Part shown: positions 6,372 to 15,090 of the stretch, piece by piece
Position numbering within the stretch: the first letter of the stretch is position 1
Layout of the letters: every line of letters starts with the position of its first letter
Assembly (NCBI GenBank): GCA_964549765.1
Contig: CAZJWR010000028.1
Span: 1 to 44,433 of the forward strand
Origin: CAZJWR01 sp964549765
Lineage (GTDB): Bacteria; Zixibacteria; MSB-5A5; GN15; JAAZOE01
Reading direction: 5' to 3'
Length of the DNA stretch: 44,433 nucleotides
The notes under the pieces: model-generated
The model's database searches: none
What the model was told of the DNA's origin: nothing
What the model saw: the letters and a program-made list of their open reading frames with translations, nothing else
Translations under genes and position numbers: made by a program

Positions 6372-8690
6372 TCAGTACGACAAGACTTCATCGACCGCGG
6401 CCAGGATTTTGTCGTTATTGGGCAGACAGATGGTGTCGCCGTCAACCCCGTAGGCCACGCGGCTGTCGATGGCCGTCACGACCTTGACGGGCGCTTCCAT
6501 ATATCCGATGGTGTCGCTGCCGGTGATGACGCCGGCGATGGTCGGCCCGGCGCCGCCCATGAAGCGGTCTTCGGTGAGGACGATAATGCGGCCGCATTCC
6601 TCGGCCGTTTGCCGGATCGTCTCCTCGTCCAGCGGCCGTACGGTGCGCAAATCGACCACGCGCATCCCGATCCCCTTTTCCTCCTCGAGAATCTCCGCGA
6701 CTTTGCGGGCCATATGCACCGTGGCGCCGTAGGTGATGATGGCAATGTCGGAGTTCTCCGGATTATAGACGTTGGCCTTGCCGAAGGGGATCAGGACATC
6801 AATAGGGGGATATTCGGTTTCGACCGGGACGCCTTCCCAATCGCGGCGATTGTACAAGGCCACCGATTCGCAGAACAATACCGGATCATTACAGGCGAAG
6901 GCCGTCCGCAGCAGCGCCGCCGCGTCGTAGGCGTTCGACGGCACCACGACGTGCAGGCCGGGGATATTGATAAACGTACCGACATTCCCCTCGCTGTGCC
7001 AGAAGGCGCCCGCGCCCTGCTTGTATCCGCCGTACGAACAGCGGATCACCATTTGAGCCGTCCACTGGCCGTTGGACCGCTGGTGCATGGTGCATATGCG
7101 GTCTTTGAGAATTTGGTACGCCGGGGACATATAGTCTATGAATTGTATTTCCGGCAGGGGCCGCCGTCCCTGGTAGACATGTCCGATGGCGCGGGCCAGG
7201 ATACCGGCTTCGTCCAGCGGCGTGTTGTGGCAGCGATCATTGCCGAAATTGCGCTGGAGATTTTTGGTGACGAGGAAAACGCCGCCCTTGCCCTTCAGTC
7301 CTTCCATTTTTTCCGGATGATGCAATATTTCGCCCGAGAAGTCGGCCACGTCCTCGCCGAACAGGACAGCATCGGCGGTGAGTTCGAGTAGTTCGAAGAG
7401 GGTGTAGTTGATAGCCGTGCGTATGGTCATGGGGCCCAGGGTTTCCGGCAGGTCCGGCTTGGGGAAATATTTTTTCTTGTTCCACTCTTTGAATTTCTTC
7501 TCGCGGTTGACCTTGGCGAAATCACGCAGGCCGTCCCATCGTTTGCTGATATCCTTGAAGGTGCAACTCAGGACTTTGGATAGGATGCTTTCTTTGGTCT
7601 TGGGATGGAAATCCTTGACAGCCTTCTCCGACGCCTCGGCGACCCGGTTGTCAATGTCGTCCCACATCTCCCCGATCTGCTTGGGGGTCATGATCCCGTC
7701 TTTGATGAAGGTCAGCCCGGTCTTGAGAGTGCAGTCGTTTTCGATATGCCATTTCTGCTTGTCGGGATCCATGTAGAACGACTGATCGTCCGATCCCGAA
7801 TGCGACTCCTCGCGGGTGACGCGGATGTTGGCCAGCACCGGGCCGGCCCCGGAGCGGGCGTAGGCGATCATCTCTTTGACGACTTTGAGCGATTCCTTGA
7901 TATCGGTGCCGTCGAATCGGAAAATTTTCAGGCCGTGGCGTTGAAACCCTTCGAATGGCGTCGTGGGATCGCCCTCGGGAAATTGTTCCTCGACCGAGAC
8001 GGAGATAGCCCAGCCGCAGTTGTAGATGGCATAGACGACCGGCGCTTTATCGAAAACCGAGTAGAACACGGCCCGGCCGAATTCGGGCGACGACGTCGAG
8101 CCTTCGCCGATGGCGCAGTAGACGACGGCGTCCTTGGGATATCTCCCGCCGGGATAGACGGCAAACTTGGAGATCGGCGTGTGATGGGCAATGGCGCTAC
8201 CCAGTCCCGACGCTTCCAGCGCATGCGACCCGGTCGGGGACGCCTGCGGCAGAATCTCCAGGTCGGGGTAGGCGGAATGCGACGGCTGGATCATGCCGCC
8301 GACGGCATGCCCGCGCACGTCGCCGATGGCTTCCTTCATCTTTTCGCCTAGAAGCTCATCGAGGATACCCGCCTTCCGCCCGCGATGGATATCGAAGCCC
8401 TTGTTGCGATAATAGCCCGTGAAGGGGTCCTTCGGTCGCAGCCAATGGACGGCTACGCAATCGATCATCTCCTTGCCGCCGCAGCCGATGAAAAAGCGGC
8501 AATATCCCTTGCGAAGCAGGAGTTTTTCCTCGCGCTCGATCCGGCGGGCGAGGAGCATCGAATGATACATATCGCGCAATTCGCCCGGTTTGAGACCGTG
8601 GTATGCCTTGAGAGGTTTATCGCCCTTGACGGCCGGACCTTTTTTGCCTTTGTAGCTGCGAAGTTTATCCGTTAACGCGACAATTTCCAC
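6372..8690 (-). CDS. Fused alpha/beta 2-oxoacid dehydrogenase E1 component (thiamine diphosphate-dependent)
   Basis: A 772-residue protein joining both E1 subunits. Residues about 35-400 are the alpha half; the ThDP/Mg motif is GEG at 195-197 followed after 26 residues by Asn-Cys (224-225), in place of the usual GDG...NN. Residues about 418-772 are the beta half, with FGEDVAD, the RCHNTPLDEAG segment and the C-terminal transketolase fold (DIAIITYGATV, RVVDLRTVRPLD). The family decarboxylates pyruvate or branched-chain 2-oxoacids and passes the acyl group to E2 lipoamide. No E2 or E3 gene is in this window, so the substrate stays open. The start is GTG at 8690 with SD GGAGGG four bases upstream. 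A weak promoter lies at 8744-8772. Confidence 0.9.
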   Translation of the reverse strand: MEIVALTDKLRSYKGKKGPAVKGDKPLKAYHGLKPGELRDMYHSMLLARRIEREEKLLLRKGYCRFFIGCGGKEMIDCVAVHWLRPKDPFTGYYRNKGFDIHRGRKAGILDELLGEKMKEAIGDVRGHAVGGMIQPSHSAYPDLEILPQASPTGSHALEASGLGSAIAHHTPISKFAVYPGGRYPKDAVVYCAIGEGSTSSPEFGRAVFYSVFDKAPVVYAIYNCGWAISVSVEEQFPEGDPTTPFEGFQRHGLKIFRFDGTDIKESLKVVKEMIAYARSGAGPVLANIRVTREESHSGSDDQSFYMDPDKQKWHIENDCTLKTGLTFIKDGIMTPKQIGEMWDDIDNRVAEASEKAVKDFHPKTKESILSKVLSCTFKDISKRWDGLRDFAKVNREKKFKEWNKKKYFPKPDLPETLGPMTIRTAINYTLFELLELTADAVLFGEDVADFSGEILHHPEKMEGLKGKGGVFLVTKNLQRNFGNDRCHNTPLDEAGILARAIGHVYQGRRPLPEIQFIDYMSPAYQILKDRICTMHQRSNGQWTAQMVIRCSYGGYKQGAGAFWHSEGNVGTFINIPGLHVVVPSNAYDAAALLRTAFACNDPVLFCESVALYNRRDWEGVPVETEYPPIDVLIPFGKANVYNPENSDIAIITYGATVHMARKVAEILEEEKGIGMRVVDLRTVRPLDEETIRQTAEECGRIIVLTEDRFMGGAGPTIAGVITGSDTIGYMEAPVKVVTAIDSRVAYGVDGDTICLPNNDKILAAVDEVLSY

Positions 8691-8743
8691 AATTCCCTCC
8701 TTCAGGAGTAATCGCCGACGATCAGGTTCGAATTAAACGGCTA

Positions 8744-8772
8744 AAGGTACGAACTTTCCCGGCCCGGTTCAA
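8744..8772 (-). promoter_or_regulatory. Possible promoter of the E1 gene
   Basis: Minus strand: TTGAAC (8772-8767), 17-bp spacer, TACCTT (8749-8744). Both hexamers are imperfect, but the spacing is ideal and it lies 54 bp upstream of the GTG start. The same TACCTT with a 17-bp spacer occurs before the exchanger gene at 22921. The 334-bp gap 8691-9024 holds only this site and the divergent promoter at 8910-8938. Confidence 0.4.
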
Positions 8773-8909
8773 CCCATTTTTTGTATCCGGGTCCGGTCCG
8801 AAACCGGTCGCATTTCGCACCATGTACGCACGAATTCGTCCATTATTGGATCGTTTTCTCTCCATTGGTGACGCGGCCGGGGTTTTCGTACCCGAAACCT
8901 AATTATTAG

Positions 8910-8938
8910 TTGACATATAAGACCATTATCACTATACT
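8910..8938 (+). promoter_or_regulatory. Strong sigma-70-type promoter for the dockerin-protein genes
   Basis: TTGACA (8910-8915), a 17-bp spacer and TATACT (8933-8938) form a near-consensus promoter in an AT-rich patch. Transcription should begin near 8945, giving a leader of about 80 nt that ends in AGGAGG (9013-9018) before the ATG at 9025. Confidence 0.8.
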
Positions 8939-9024
8939 ATAAGTGAGCAAGGGATTTCACACGCAACAGGGCCTGAACAGCCGCTCACGATAACAGCAGT
9001 GCACATGTACCAGAGGAGGGCGGT

Positions 9025-9408
9025 ATGCGCAGAGGAGCATGGTCGGCTGCCGTCATTGGAGCCGCATCTCTGATGGCTGTTATCCCCACCTCAATATTCG
9101 CCCAATCACCCCAACCCTCACCTCCAATCTTCAAAGCCGTGATGGTGGATACGATCTGCGCCGACGTCAACTATGACGGCGCGATCAATATCGGCGACGC
9201 CAAATTTTTGATCGACGGGGTCTTTAAATGCGGACCAACTCCCCAGCCGTATTGTATCGGCGATCTCAACGGTGACGGTGTGTACAATATCGCCGATGCG
9301 ATCTATTTGATCAATCATATCTTCCGGGGCGGTCCCCCGCCGGAACCGTGCTGCGTCGATGCTGTCGACCGGACCACCATCCAGAGGCTCGTTAAATGCG
9401 GCGGTTGA
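9025..9408 (+). CDS. Small secreted dockerin-like protein
   Basis: A 127-residue protein with a signal peptide (MRRGAWSAAVIGAAS..., cleaved after IFAQ or nearby). After a short linker come two dockerin half-repeats: DVNYDGAINIGDAKFLIDGV (about 48-67) and DLNGDGVYNIADAIYLINHI (about 80-99). Each has the Asp/Asn calcium-loop residues and the following helix. The first ends in CGPTPQPYC and the second in GGPPPEPCC. Dockerin type I domains normally bind cohesins. There is almost nothing else in this protein, so it is practically a free secreted dockerin. The start is supported by AGGAGG six bases upstream and the strong promoter at 8910. A second dockerin-bearing gene follows after 59 bp and is probably co-transcribed. 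Confidence 0.88.
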   Translation: MRRGAWSAAVIGAASLMAVIPTSIFAQSPQPSPPIFKAVMVDTICADVNYDGAINIGDAKFLIDGVFKCGPTPQPYCIGDLNGDGVYNIADAIYLINHIFRGGPPPEPCCVDAVDRTTIQRLVKCGG

Positions 9409-9467
9409 CATTCGCCGAACACAAGACCCGATCTTAATCATTCATAACACTCTGAAGGGAGGGTTTT

Positions 9468-11287
9468 ATGAAAAGGACTATATCTGCAGCCACCTTCTTC
9501 GTGTTACTGGTACTCTCTTCACCGCTATTGGCGCAGGCGCAGGCGGTCGTTTCCACGACGCCGGGCCAGAACGCGCTGAATGTTCCGGGGCAATCAGTTA
9601 TGACGCACCGTCGCGGACGGCCGTATTCGATCCCGATACGGATTTTCGCGCCGGCGATAACATTTCCGTTAGATTGACGACGGCAATACAATCATCGGGC
9701 GAAGTTCCCCTCGATGAGGCCTATGAATGGTTGTTTGTCGTGGCGGTAGGGAACGGGTCGGCGGAATTCGCGACCCCGCCGCCCTTATATTCGACCGGGG
9801 GCGATGCGCTTTGGCTTTGCGCCGCCGATTTTGACCGCGACGGCGACCTCGATATCGCTTCGGCCAATTACCAGACCATCACCAATCCACAGGATTCGAC
9901 AATAGCTGTGCTCTCGAACGACGGCGCGGGCGTTTTTTCGATAAGTGCAACGTACGCGACGGAAATCAGCCCGTCATGGATATGCGCCGACGATTTCAAC
10001 GGCGACGGATACCCCGATCTGGCGGTATCGGGAGCGATGCTCGAGGTGCACCTCAACAACGGCGACGGCACCTTTGCCGATCATGACACCTATCCGTTGA
10101 ATACCGGCACGTTGTGTGTATGTCCGATTGATGTCGATGGCGACGGCGCCTCCGACATTGTTGCTACCGGCCTCACTCATGGATACATATTCCTCAATGA
10201 CGGCGATGGCAAGTTCACGTATCAAGGGGAATTGGGGGAAGGCGGAGCCAGAATCAAGGCGGCCGATTTCAGCGGTGACGGCCTTCCCGACCTGGCCCTG
10301 ATTTCTCCGGATCCGGCCAATACTCCGGCTTATCTGCGTATACTCGTGAATAATGGCTCCGGGGGATTCTCGCAAATCTATGAGTACGCCATCGGCTCAT
10401 ATTCATGGGGATCCGACACGGGTGATATCGACGGCGACGGTGATGTCGATATCATCGCGGGAAGAATCATCGAGGGTGATGTCGCCATCTTCAGAAACGC
10501 CGGCAATGGCACCATGGGTGTGCCGACTACTTTCAACGATTATCCAATGAACGCTCCGGCCCATATAGAGCTGGCCGACTTTGACAACGACGGTGATCTC
10601 GATCTGGCGATGACCAACAATAATATCAAATCCCGTTCAGGCGGAAATCCGGTGGTCTATTGGAATACCGGGGATGGGACTTTTTCCGGATACTGGTGGT
10701 ACGGTACTGTCGGCGGCATGCCGCCGCTCATCTCCGGCGACATGAATAACGACGGCGGAATCGATCTCGTGGTGTTCAATGACCCCGGGTGGATAGGAAT
10801 AAGCGTCTTCCTGAACGGCCAATATGTATGCGTCGACAGCGATAACGACGGCTATGGCGATCCCGGCCATCCCGACAACACCTGCCCCGACGACAACTGT
10901 CCGAGCATTTATAATCCGGATCAAGCTGACTTTGATGGCGACGGTCTCGGCGATGTCTGCGACGACGATGACGACGACGATGGAACTTCGGACATTATCG
11001 ACAACTGCCAATTCGCGTATAATCCCAGCCGGAACGATTGGGACGGCGACGGCGTAGGCGACGCCTGCCAGTACCTCTGCGGCGACGCGAATATCGACGG
11101 TATCATTAACGTCGCCGATGTGGTGGAGATGATAAATATTATCTTCAGATGGCATGACCCGCAGGGGCCGGAGTGCCTTCACGACGCAAATTGCGATATG
11201 GCCTTCAATGTCGGCGACCCCGTTTACCTGATCAATCACATTTTCAAGGGCGGCCCCCCGCCTTGTGGATCGTGCTGTCAATTCTAA
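9468..11287 (+). pseudogene. Secreted FG-GAP/VCBS repeat protein with dockerin C-terminus, reading frame broken near 9590
   Basis: The true start is the ATG at 9468, with SD AGGGAGGG and a signal peptide (MKRTISAATFFVLLVLSS..., ending LAQAQA). It runs into the beginning of an SbsA-type Ig domain (STTPGQNALNVPG) and then leaves frame near 9590. The rest of that domain (AISYDAPSRTAVFDPDTDF) continues in the third frame to 11287. About 30-35 residues normally found between these two pieces are missing, so this is an internal deletion with a frame change and not a one-base slip. Downstream are about seven FG-GAP/VCBS units (for example DFDRDGDLDIAS, DIDGDGDVDII), thrombospondin type 3 calcium repeats (DSDNDGYGDPG, DFDGDGLGDVCDDDDDDDG) and a dockerin pair ending GGPPPCGSCC. 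Function: likely surface or extracellular binding. It could be a real pseudogene or an assembly error. Confidence 0.82.
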
Positions 11288-11310
11288 TATGGGAATTTGC
11301 GCAACAGACA

Positions 11311-11334
11311 AGCCGGCCTGAGGCCGGCTTTTTT
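11311..11334 (+). terminator. Rho-independent terminator after the dockerin/FG-GAP genes
   Basis: A perfect 8-bp stem AGCCGGCC/GGCCGGCT with a 3-nt TGA loop is followed by a run of T. It lies 24 bp after the FG-GAP gene stop. Confidence 0.92.
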
Positions 11335-11469
11335 GTGGGGGAAATTTATGCTTTACGGAAATATATCATCCCTTTCGCGGAAGGCGATGGGAGCGCCGCC
11401 ATTCCGTGGGCTAAATCGGTCGGCAATGATGTCTGTCATTCACGTACTTTTCCGACCCTTCTCTGTGCG

Positions 11470-11736
11470 CTAAAACATGGCCGCAATCGCGGCAAAACGA
11501 TCCTTACGCAGGGATTTCATGACGTCGTCGATAGGACAGGTTTTGCAGCCGAGGTCAACGTGTGTGGTAAGAATGCGAGAGAGATTCGCATCGAACAGCG
11601 AAGCGTACTTTTGTGCGAAATGCTTTTTTGCGTAAAGATTGGCACCTCTCAGGACCTCGCAGTCCTCGCAGACTGGCATCCGGTGGATTTCCGCCAGCCG
11701 CGCGGCGACTTTTTCGGCAATTGGTTTTCTGCCCAC
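11470..11736 (-). CDS. Small four-cysteine protein, unknown function
   Basis: I choose the GTG at 11736 (88 residues) because GGAGGGGAGAA precedes it; the longer TTG-started frame from 11811 has no ribosome site. The protein is basic and helical, with CEDC near residue 24 and CKTC near residue 69. Two CxxC pairs about 45 residues apart could bind zinc or an Fe-S cluster. I do not recognise a family. Upstream on the minus strand is a possible promoter (TTGATA at 11811-11806, 17 bp, TAACAG at 11788-11783). It stands alone, separated from lepB by about 150 bp and facing the terminator at 11311. The composition and the ribosome site make it more likely real than chance. Confidence 0.55.
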   Translation of the reverse strand: MGRKPIAEKVAARLAEIHRMPVCEDCEVLRGANLYAKKHFAQKYASLFDANLSRILTTHVDLGCKTCPIDDVMKSLRKDRFAAIAAMF

Positions 11737-11852
11737 TTCTCCCCTCCGATTCCATTCGGATGTGATAGATAACTCTCTATACCTGTTACGAAAATCGCCC
11801 GGTAGTATCAACTACAAAATTGAGGTCGGCCCAAAAAACACCGATTTCTAAC

Positions 11853-11876
11853 GCGGTCCCAACAAAGGCGGACCGC
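11853..11876 (-). terminator. Hairpin downstream of lepB, possible terminator
   Basis: Inverted repeat GCGGTCC (11853-11859) / GGACCGC (11870-11876) with a 10-nt loop, starting 8 bp past the lepB stop. The T-run on the minus strand comes only about a dozen bases after the stem, so termination is uncertain. Confidence 0.35.
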
Positions 11877-11883
11877 CCGCGTC

Positions 11884-12576
11884 CTAACGGACGATATCAC
11901 CCAGCCGGTGCCAGCGCACGCGCTGGAAAAAATGCACGATATTGTAGAAGACCGATCGCGGCAGCGACGATAAATCCGCCAGCTTGATCTGCGGCGCCTG
12001 GGTGTCCGGTTCCCAGGACCAGTGTATCATCATCGCCTCGCCCAAAACCAGATCCAGAGGCACCGTGCCCCAGAACCGGGAATCGTAGCTGTTGTCGCGG
12101 TTGTCTCCCATTACGAAAATATTGTTCGGCGGCACCCGGAATTTTTCGAAATTGTCCCGGTGATCCATCCCCGGCGGATGGATATTGGGATCGGTGAATT
12201 TCGAATGGGTTGGATTGGGAAACGGAACCCCGTCGACATAGAGTACCTTGTTGATGATCTCCACCGTCTGGCCCTCGGTCGCCACGCAGCGCTTGATATA
12301 GTTGGTGGTACGATCGATGGGTACCTTGAAAATCACGACGTCCCCCTGCTTGGGCTGTCTGATGGCCGGCAGACGCCATCCGACCACCGGAATACGGGCG
12401 CCGTAGACGAATTTATTGGCCAGCAGGAAATCTCCCACCAGCAAGGTATTTTCCATCGAGGACGACGGAATCTTATAGGCCTCGACGATGGAGGTTTTTA
12501 TCAAAAACGCCAGAACGAGGGCGATGCCCAGCGATTTAACGTACTCAAGAATGCCGGATGACGGTTTCTTAGCCAA
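11884..12576 (-). CDS. lepB: Signal peptidase I
   Basis: Type I signal peptidase removes signal peptides from exported proteins at the outer face of the inner membrane. One N-terminal membrane anchor (SLGIALVLAFLIKTSIVEAY) is followed by box B with the catalytic Ser (IPSSSMENTLLVGD), box D with the catalytic Lys (NYIKRCVATEG) and box E (MGDNRDNSYDSRFWG). All catalytic parts are intact. I choose TTG at 12576 (230 residues, starting AKKPSSGIL) because GGAGG lies four bases upstream; a longer frame begins at a TTG at 12600. It is downstream of rseP (138 bp gap) and dxr on the same strand. Confidence 0.95.
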   Translation of the reverse strand: MAKKPSSGILEYVKSLGIALVLAFLIKTSIVEAYKIPSSSMENTLLVGDFLLANKFVYGARIPVVGWRLPAIRQPKQGDVVIFKVPIDRTTNYIKRCVATEGQTVEIINKVLYVDGVPFPNPTHSKFTDPNIHPPGMDHRDNFEKFRVPPNNIFVMGDNRDNSYDSRFWGTVPLDLVLGEAMMIHWSWEPDTQAPQIKLADLSSLPRSVFYNIVHFFQRVRWHRLGDIVR

Positions 12577-12714
12577 CTTTCCTCCGATCCCTGTTCGCAA
12601 TCACAAACGTCGATCTCTTAATATATTTTGTTATACGGCGTTTCGCTCCCCGGGATTTCCTTATTTGGGCTTTCCGGCCAAAAATCCCATCGGCCCGTAC
12701 CGCCGCGAATCCTT

Positions 12715-13776
12715 TTACCCGGTGATAAATCGGACAATATCGTTATAGGTCACCACCACTATCACCAGGATTAAAAAGGCCAGGCCGATCTGTTGCGCAA
12801 TCATCCGGTGATTCATCGACATCGGCGAACCCTTGATTTTCTCCACGACCAGAAACAGCAGATGCCCGCCATCGAGCACCGGTATCGGAAGCACGTTCAA
12901 TATCGCCAGATTCACCGACAGGAACGACATGAATACCAGCAGCGCTCCGAATCCGAGCTGCGCCTGCTGACCGGCCGCCTGCGCGATAAAAACCGGTCCG
13001 CCGATCATTTTGGCCGAGACTTTCATCGTGACCAGATCCCAGACGAATTTGGCAATCATCTTGACAAACGTCAGGGTCCTTCCGAACCCCATGCCGGCAG
13101 CCGTGAAAAATCCGAGACGTTTGAATGTCCCCTTCTCCCCGACGCCGATCATGCCCACGGCGATTTTATCGCCTTTGGCGTTATAGGTCGTCTCTCTCAT
13201 GGTGGTCACCGTGGCCGACATGTTCTCGCCGTCACGCTGCCAGTCGATCGTAACCGGTTCCTCGACCCGCTTGGAAATCACTTTTCCCATATCTGCGAAA
13301 CTATGCACCGCGGTTCCGTCGACGGCTAGGATGATGTCGCCCTCCTGCAGACCCGCCTTCATGGCCGGGCTGTCGGGGGAAACCTGTCCGATTACGGCAT
13401 GGTCGGGATCGGTGATAAATTCACCCTGAATGAAGAAAATCCCCCAGAGAATAAGCCAGGCCAGGATGAAATTCATAAACGGCCCGGCAAACACCACCGC
13501 CGTCCGCACCCGAACCGGCTTGGACATGAACTCATGCGGCGCGCCGGTGACCTCTTCGTCGGGATTTTCCCCGGCCATCTTGACAAAACCGCCCAAGGGA
13601 ATGGCGCCGATGCAGTATTCGGTATCGCCGAATTTTTTCTTGAAAATAAACGGCGGGAAACCGAGCGAAAATTTCTCCACGAATATCCCCGACCATTTGG
13701 CTACGATAAAATGCCCGAGTTCGTGGAAAAATATCAGAATGCCCAGTACGAAAATCGTCGCTAAAATCGTCGTCAT
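12715..13776 (-). CDS. rseP: RIP metalloprotease RseP (site-2 protease)
   Basis: A 353-residue intramembrane zinc protease. HELGH at residues 18-22 in the first membrane helix supplies two zinc ligands and the catalytic Glu. A single PDZ domain lies at about residues 120-185 (SPDSPAMKAGLQEGDIILAVDG). The third ligand region NVLPIPVLDGGH is near residue 300, and two hydrophobic helices end the protein. Family role: cleaves anti-sigma factors and remnant signal peptides in the membrane. It is shorter than E. coli RseP, which has two PDZ domains. Its ATG directly adjoins the dxr stop codon (TAG at 13777-13779), so the two are one transcription unit; dxr-rseP pairing is common across bacteria. 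Confidence 0.95.
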   Translation of the reverse strand: MTTILATIFVLGILIFFHELGHFIVAKWSGIFVEKFSLGFPPFIFKKKFGDTEYCIGAIPLGGFVKMAGENPDEEVTGAPHEFMSKPVRVRTAVVFAGPFMNFILAWLILWGIFFIQGEFITDPDHAVIGQVSPDSPAMKAGLQEGDIILAVDGTAVHSFADMGKVISKRVEEPVTIDWQRDGENMSATVTTMRETTYNAKGDKIAVGMIGVGEKGTFKRLGFFTAAGMGFGRTLTFVKMIAKFVWDLVTMKVSAKMIGGPVFIAQAAGQQAQLGFGALLVFMSFLSVNLAILNVLPIPVLDGGHLLFLVVEKIKGSPMSMNHRMIAQQIGLAFLILVIVVVTYNDIVRFITG

Positions 13777-14937
13777 CTATTTTTTCCCAATTTCTTCTGT
13801 CGCCAGACGCCGCGCCTCGCGGTCGCTGTCAAGGATATCGTCGAGACTCGGGTCGGCAATCACATTATGAGTAACTAAGATTTTTCCGGTTAGTTCCGTT
13901 ATTTGGGTAAACCGGATTTTCCCCTGCAGAAAACGTTCAACCGCCACCTCGTTGGCGGCATTGAGCACCGCCGGGGCCGTGCCCCCCCGCTCCGCCGCCA
14001 TCCGGGCCAGTTGCAGGGCCGGGAAGCGGACTTCGTCCGGTTCCGAGAAGGTCAATTGCCCGACCGAGGCCAGATCGATCTGCCCGTTAGTCGACGGCTG
14101 GCGGTCAGGCCAGAAAAGGGCATAGGCGATCGGCAGCTTCATATCGGGGAAGGACATTTGCGCAATAATGGAACTGTCCACGAATTCCACCATGGAATGT
14201 ACAATCGACTGGGGATGAATCACGATCCCGATTTTGTCCGGCGGCACCGAAAACAGCCAGACGGCCTCGATCAATTCGAGGCCTTTGTTCATCATCGTCG
14301 CCGAGTCGATAGTGATTTTGCGGCCCATCGTCCAGGTCGGATGCGCCAGAGCTTCATCCGGAGTGATATCGGCGAAGGTCATGGCATCGCGATCCCGGAA
14401 CGGCCCGCCCGAAGCGGTCAGGATTATCCGTTTGACCTCCGTCTTGCGGCCGGCGTTAAGGCATTGCCAGATGGCCGAATGTTCGGAATCAACCGGCAGA
14501 ATTTTGGCCCCGGTCGCAGCCGATTCTTTCTCGAAGAGCGGCCCGCCGGCAACCAGCGATTCCTTGTTGGCCAGCGCCAGATACTTTCCCGCCCGGACTG
14601 TTTCCAGCGAGGCCAGGAGCCCGGCCGCCCCAACCAGGGCATTGAGAACGATGTTGTTGTCATGCAGCGAGGCGGCGGCTTTCAGTCCCTCCTGCCCATG
14701 CATGATCTGCAGGCCGGGCAGGGGATCGATTTTCTTCAACGAAGCCGCCTCCACCTCCGAAAGTACGACCGCCAGACGCGGCCGGAACCGCCGAATTTGG
14801 TCGGCCAGCAGATCGACGTTGCGTCCGGCGCTAAGGGCGATAACGTCGAATTTACCCGGATGGGAAACGACGACATCCAGTGCCGACTTGCCAATCGAAC
14901 CGGTGGAACCGAGGATGGTCAGCTTTTTGGCGTTCAT
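13777..14937 (-). CDS. dxr: 1-deoxy-D-xylulose 5-phosphate reductoisomerase
   Basis: A 386-residue enzyme of the MEP isoprenoid pathway that converts DXP to MEP using NADPH and a divalent metal. Visible are the nucleotide-binding start GSTGSIGKSALDVV (residues 9-22), the metal/substrate motif VDSEHSAIWQCL, and the conserved PTWTMGRKITIDSATMMNKG block. Length is normal for the family. The start ATG at 14937 has AGAGGAAA just upstream. It is the first gene of the dxr-rseP-lepB cluster. The often neighbouring cdsA and uppS genes are absent here; a cyclophilin lipoprotein lies upstream on the same strand after 153 bp. Confidence 0.96.
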   Translation of the reverse strand: MNAKKLTILGSTGSIGKSALDVVVSHPGKFDVIALSAGRNVDLLADQIRRFRPRLAVVLSEVEAASLKKIDPLPGLQIMHGQEGLKAAASLHDNNIVLNALVGAAGLLASLETVRAGKYLALANKESLVAGGPLFEKESAATGAKILPVDSEHSAIWQCLNAGRKTEVKRIILTASGGPFRDRDAMTFADITPDEALAHPTWTMGRKITIDSATMMNKGLELIEAVWLFSVPPDKIGIVIHPQSIVHSMVEFVDSSIIAQMSFPDMKLPIAYALFWPDRQPSTNGQIDLASVGQLTFSEPDEVRFPALQLARMAAERGGTAPAVLNAANEVAVERFLQGKIRFTQITELTGKILVTHNVIADPSLDDILDSDREARRLATEEIGKK

Positions 14938-15090
14938 TTTCCTCTTTGCTCAAAATGCATAAAGAAACGCGGCTGATCCAATCTGGCTCAAGATGGAACC
15001 GGAATCAAGTTTAATTTCCGGAGCCGACGCGCGAGGCCTATTATTAATCCCGCCTAATCCTGATACGAGGTGATGCCGGAAAGTGTGTCA

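Noticed and set aside
6231..7391. 386-residue plus-strand frame opposite the E1 gene
   Set aside because: Shadow; the E1 gene on the minus strand is fully conserved through this interval.
9359..9467. Upstream extension of the FG-GAP frame to an ATG-like start at 9359
   Set aside because: It overlaps the end of the previous dockerin gene, has no SD or signal peptide, and the real start (signal peptide with SD) is at 9468 in another frame.
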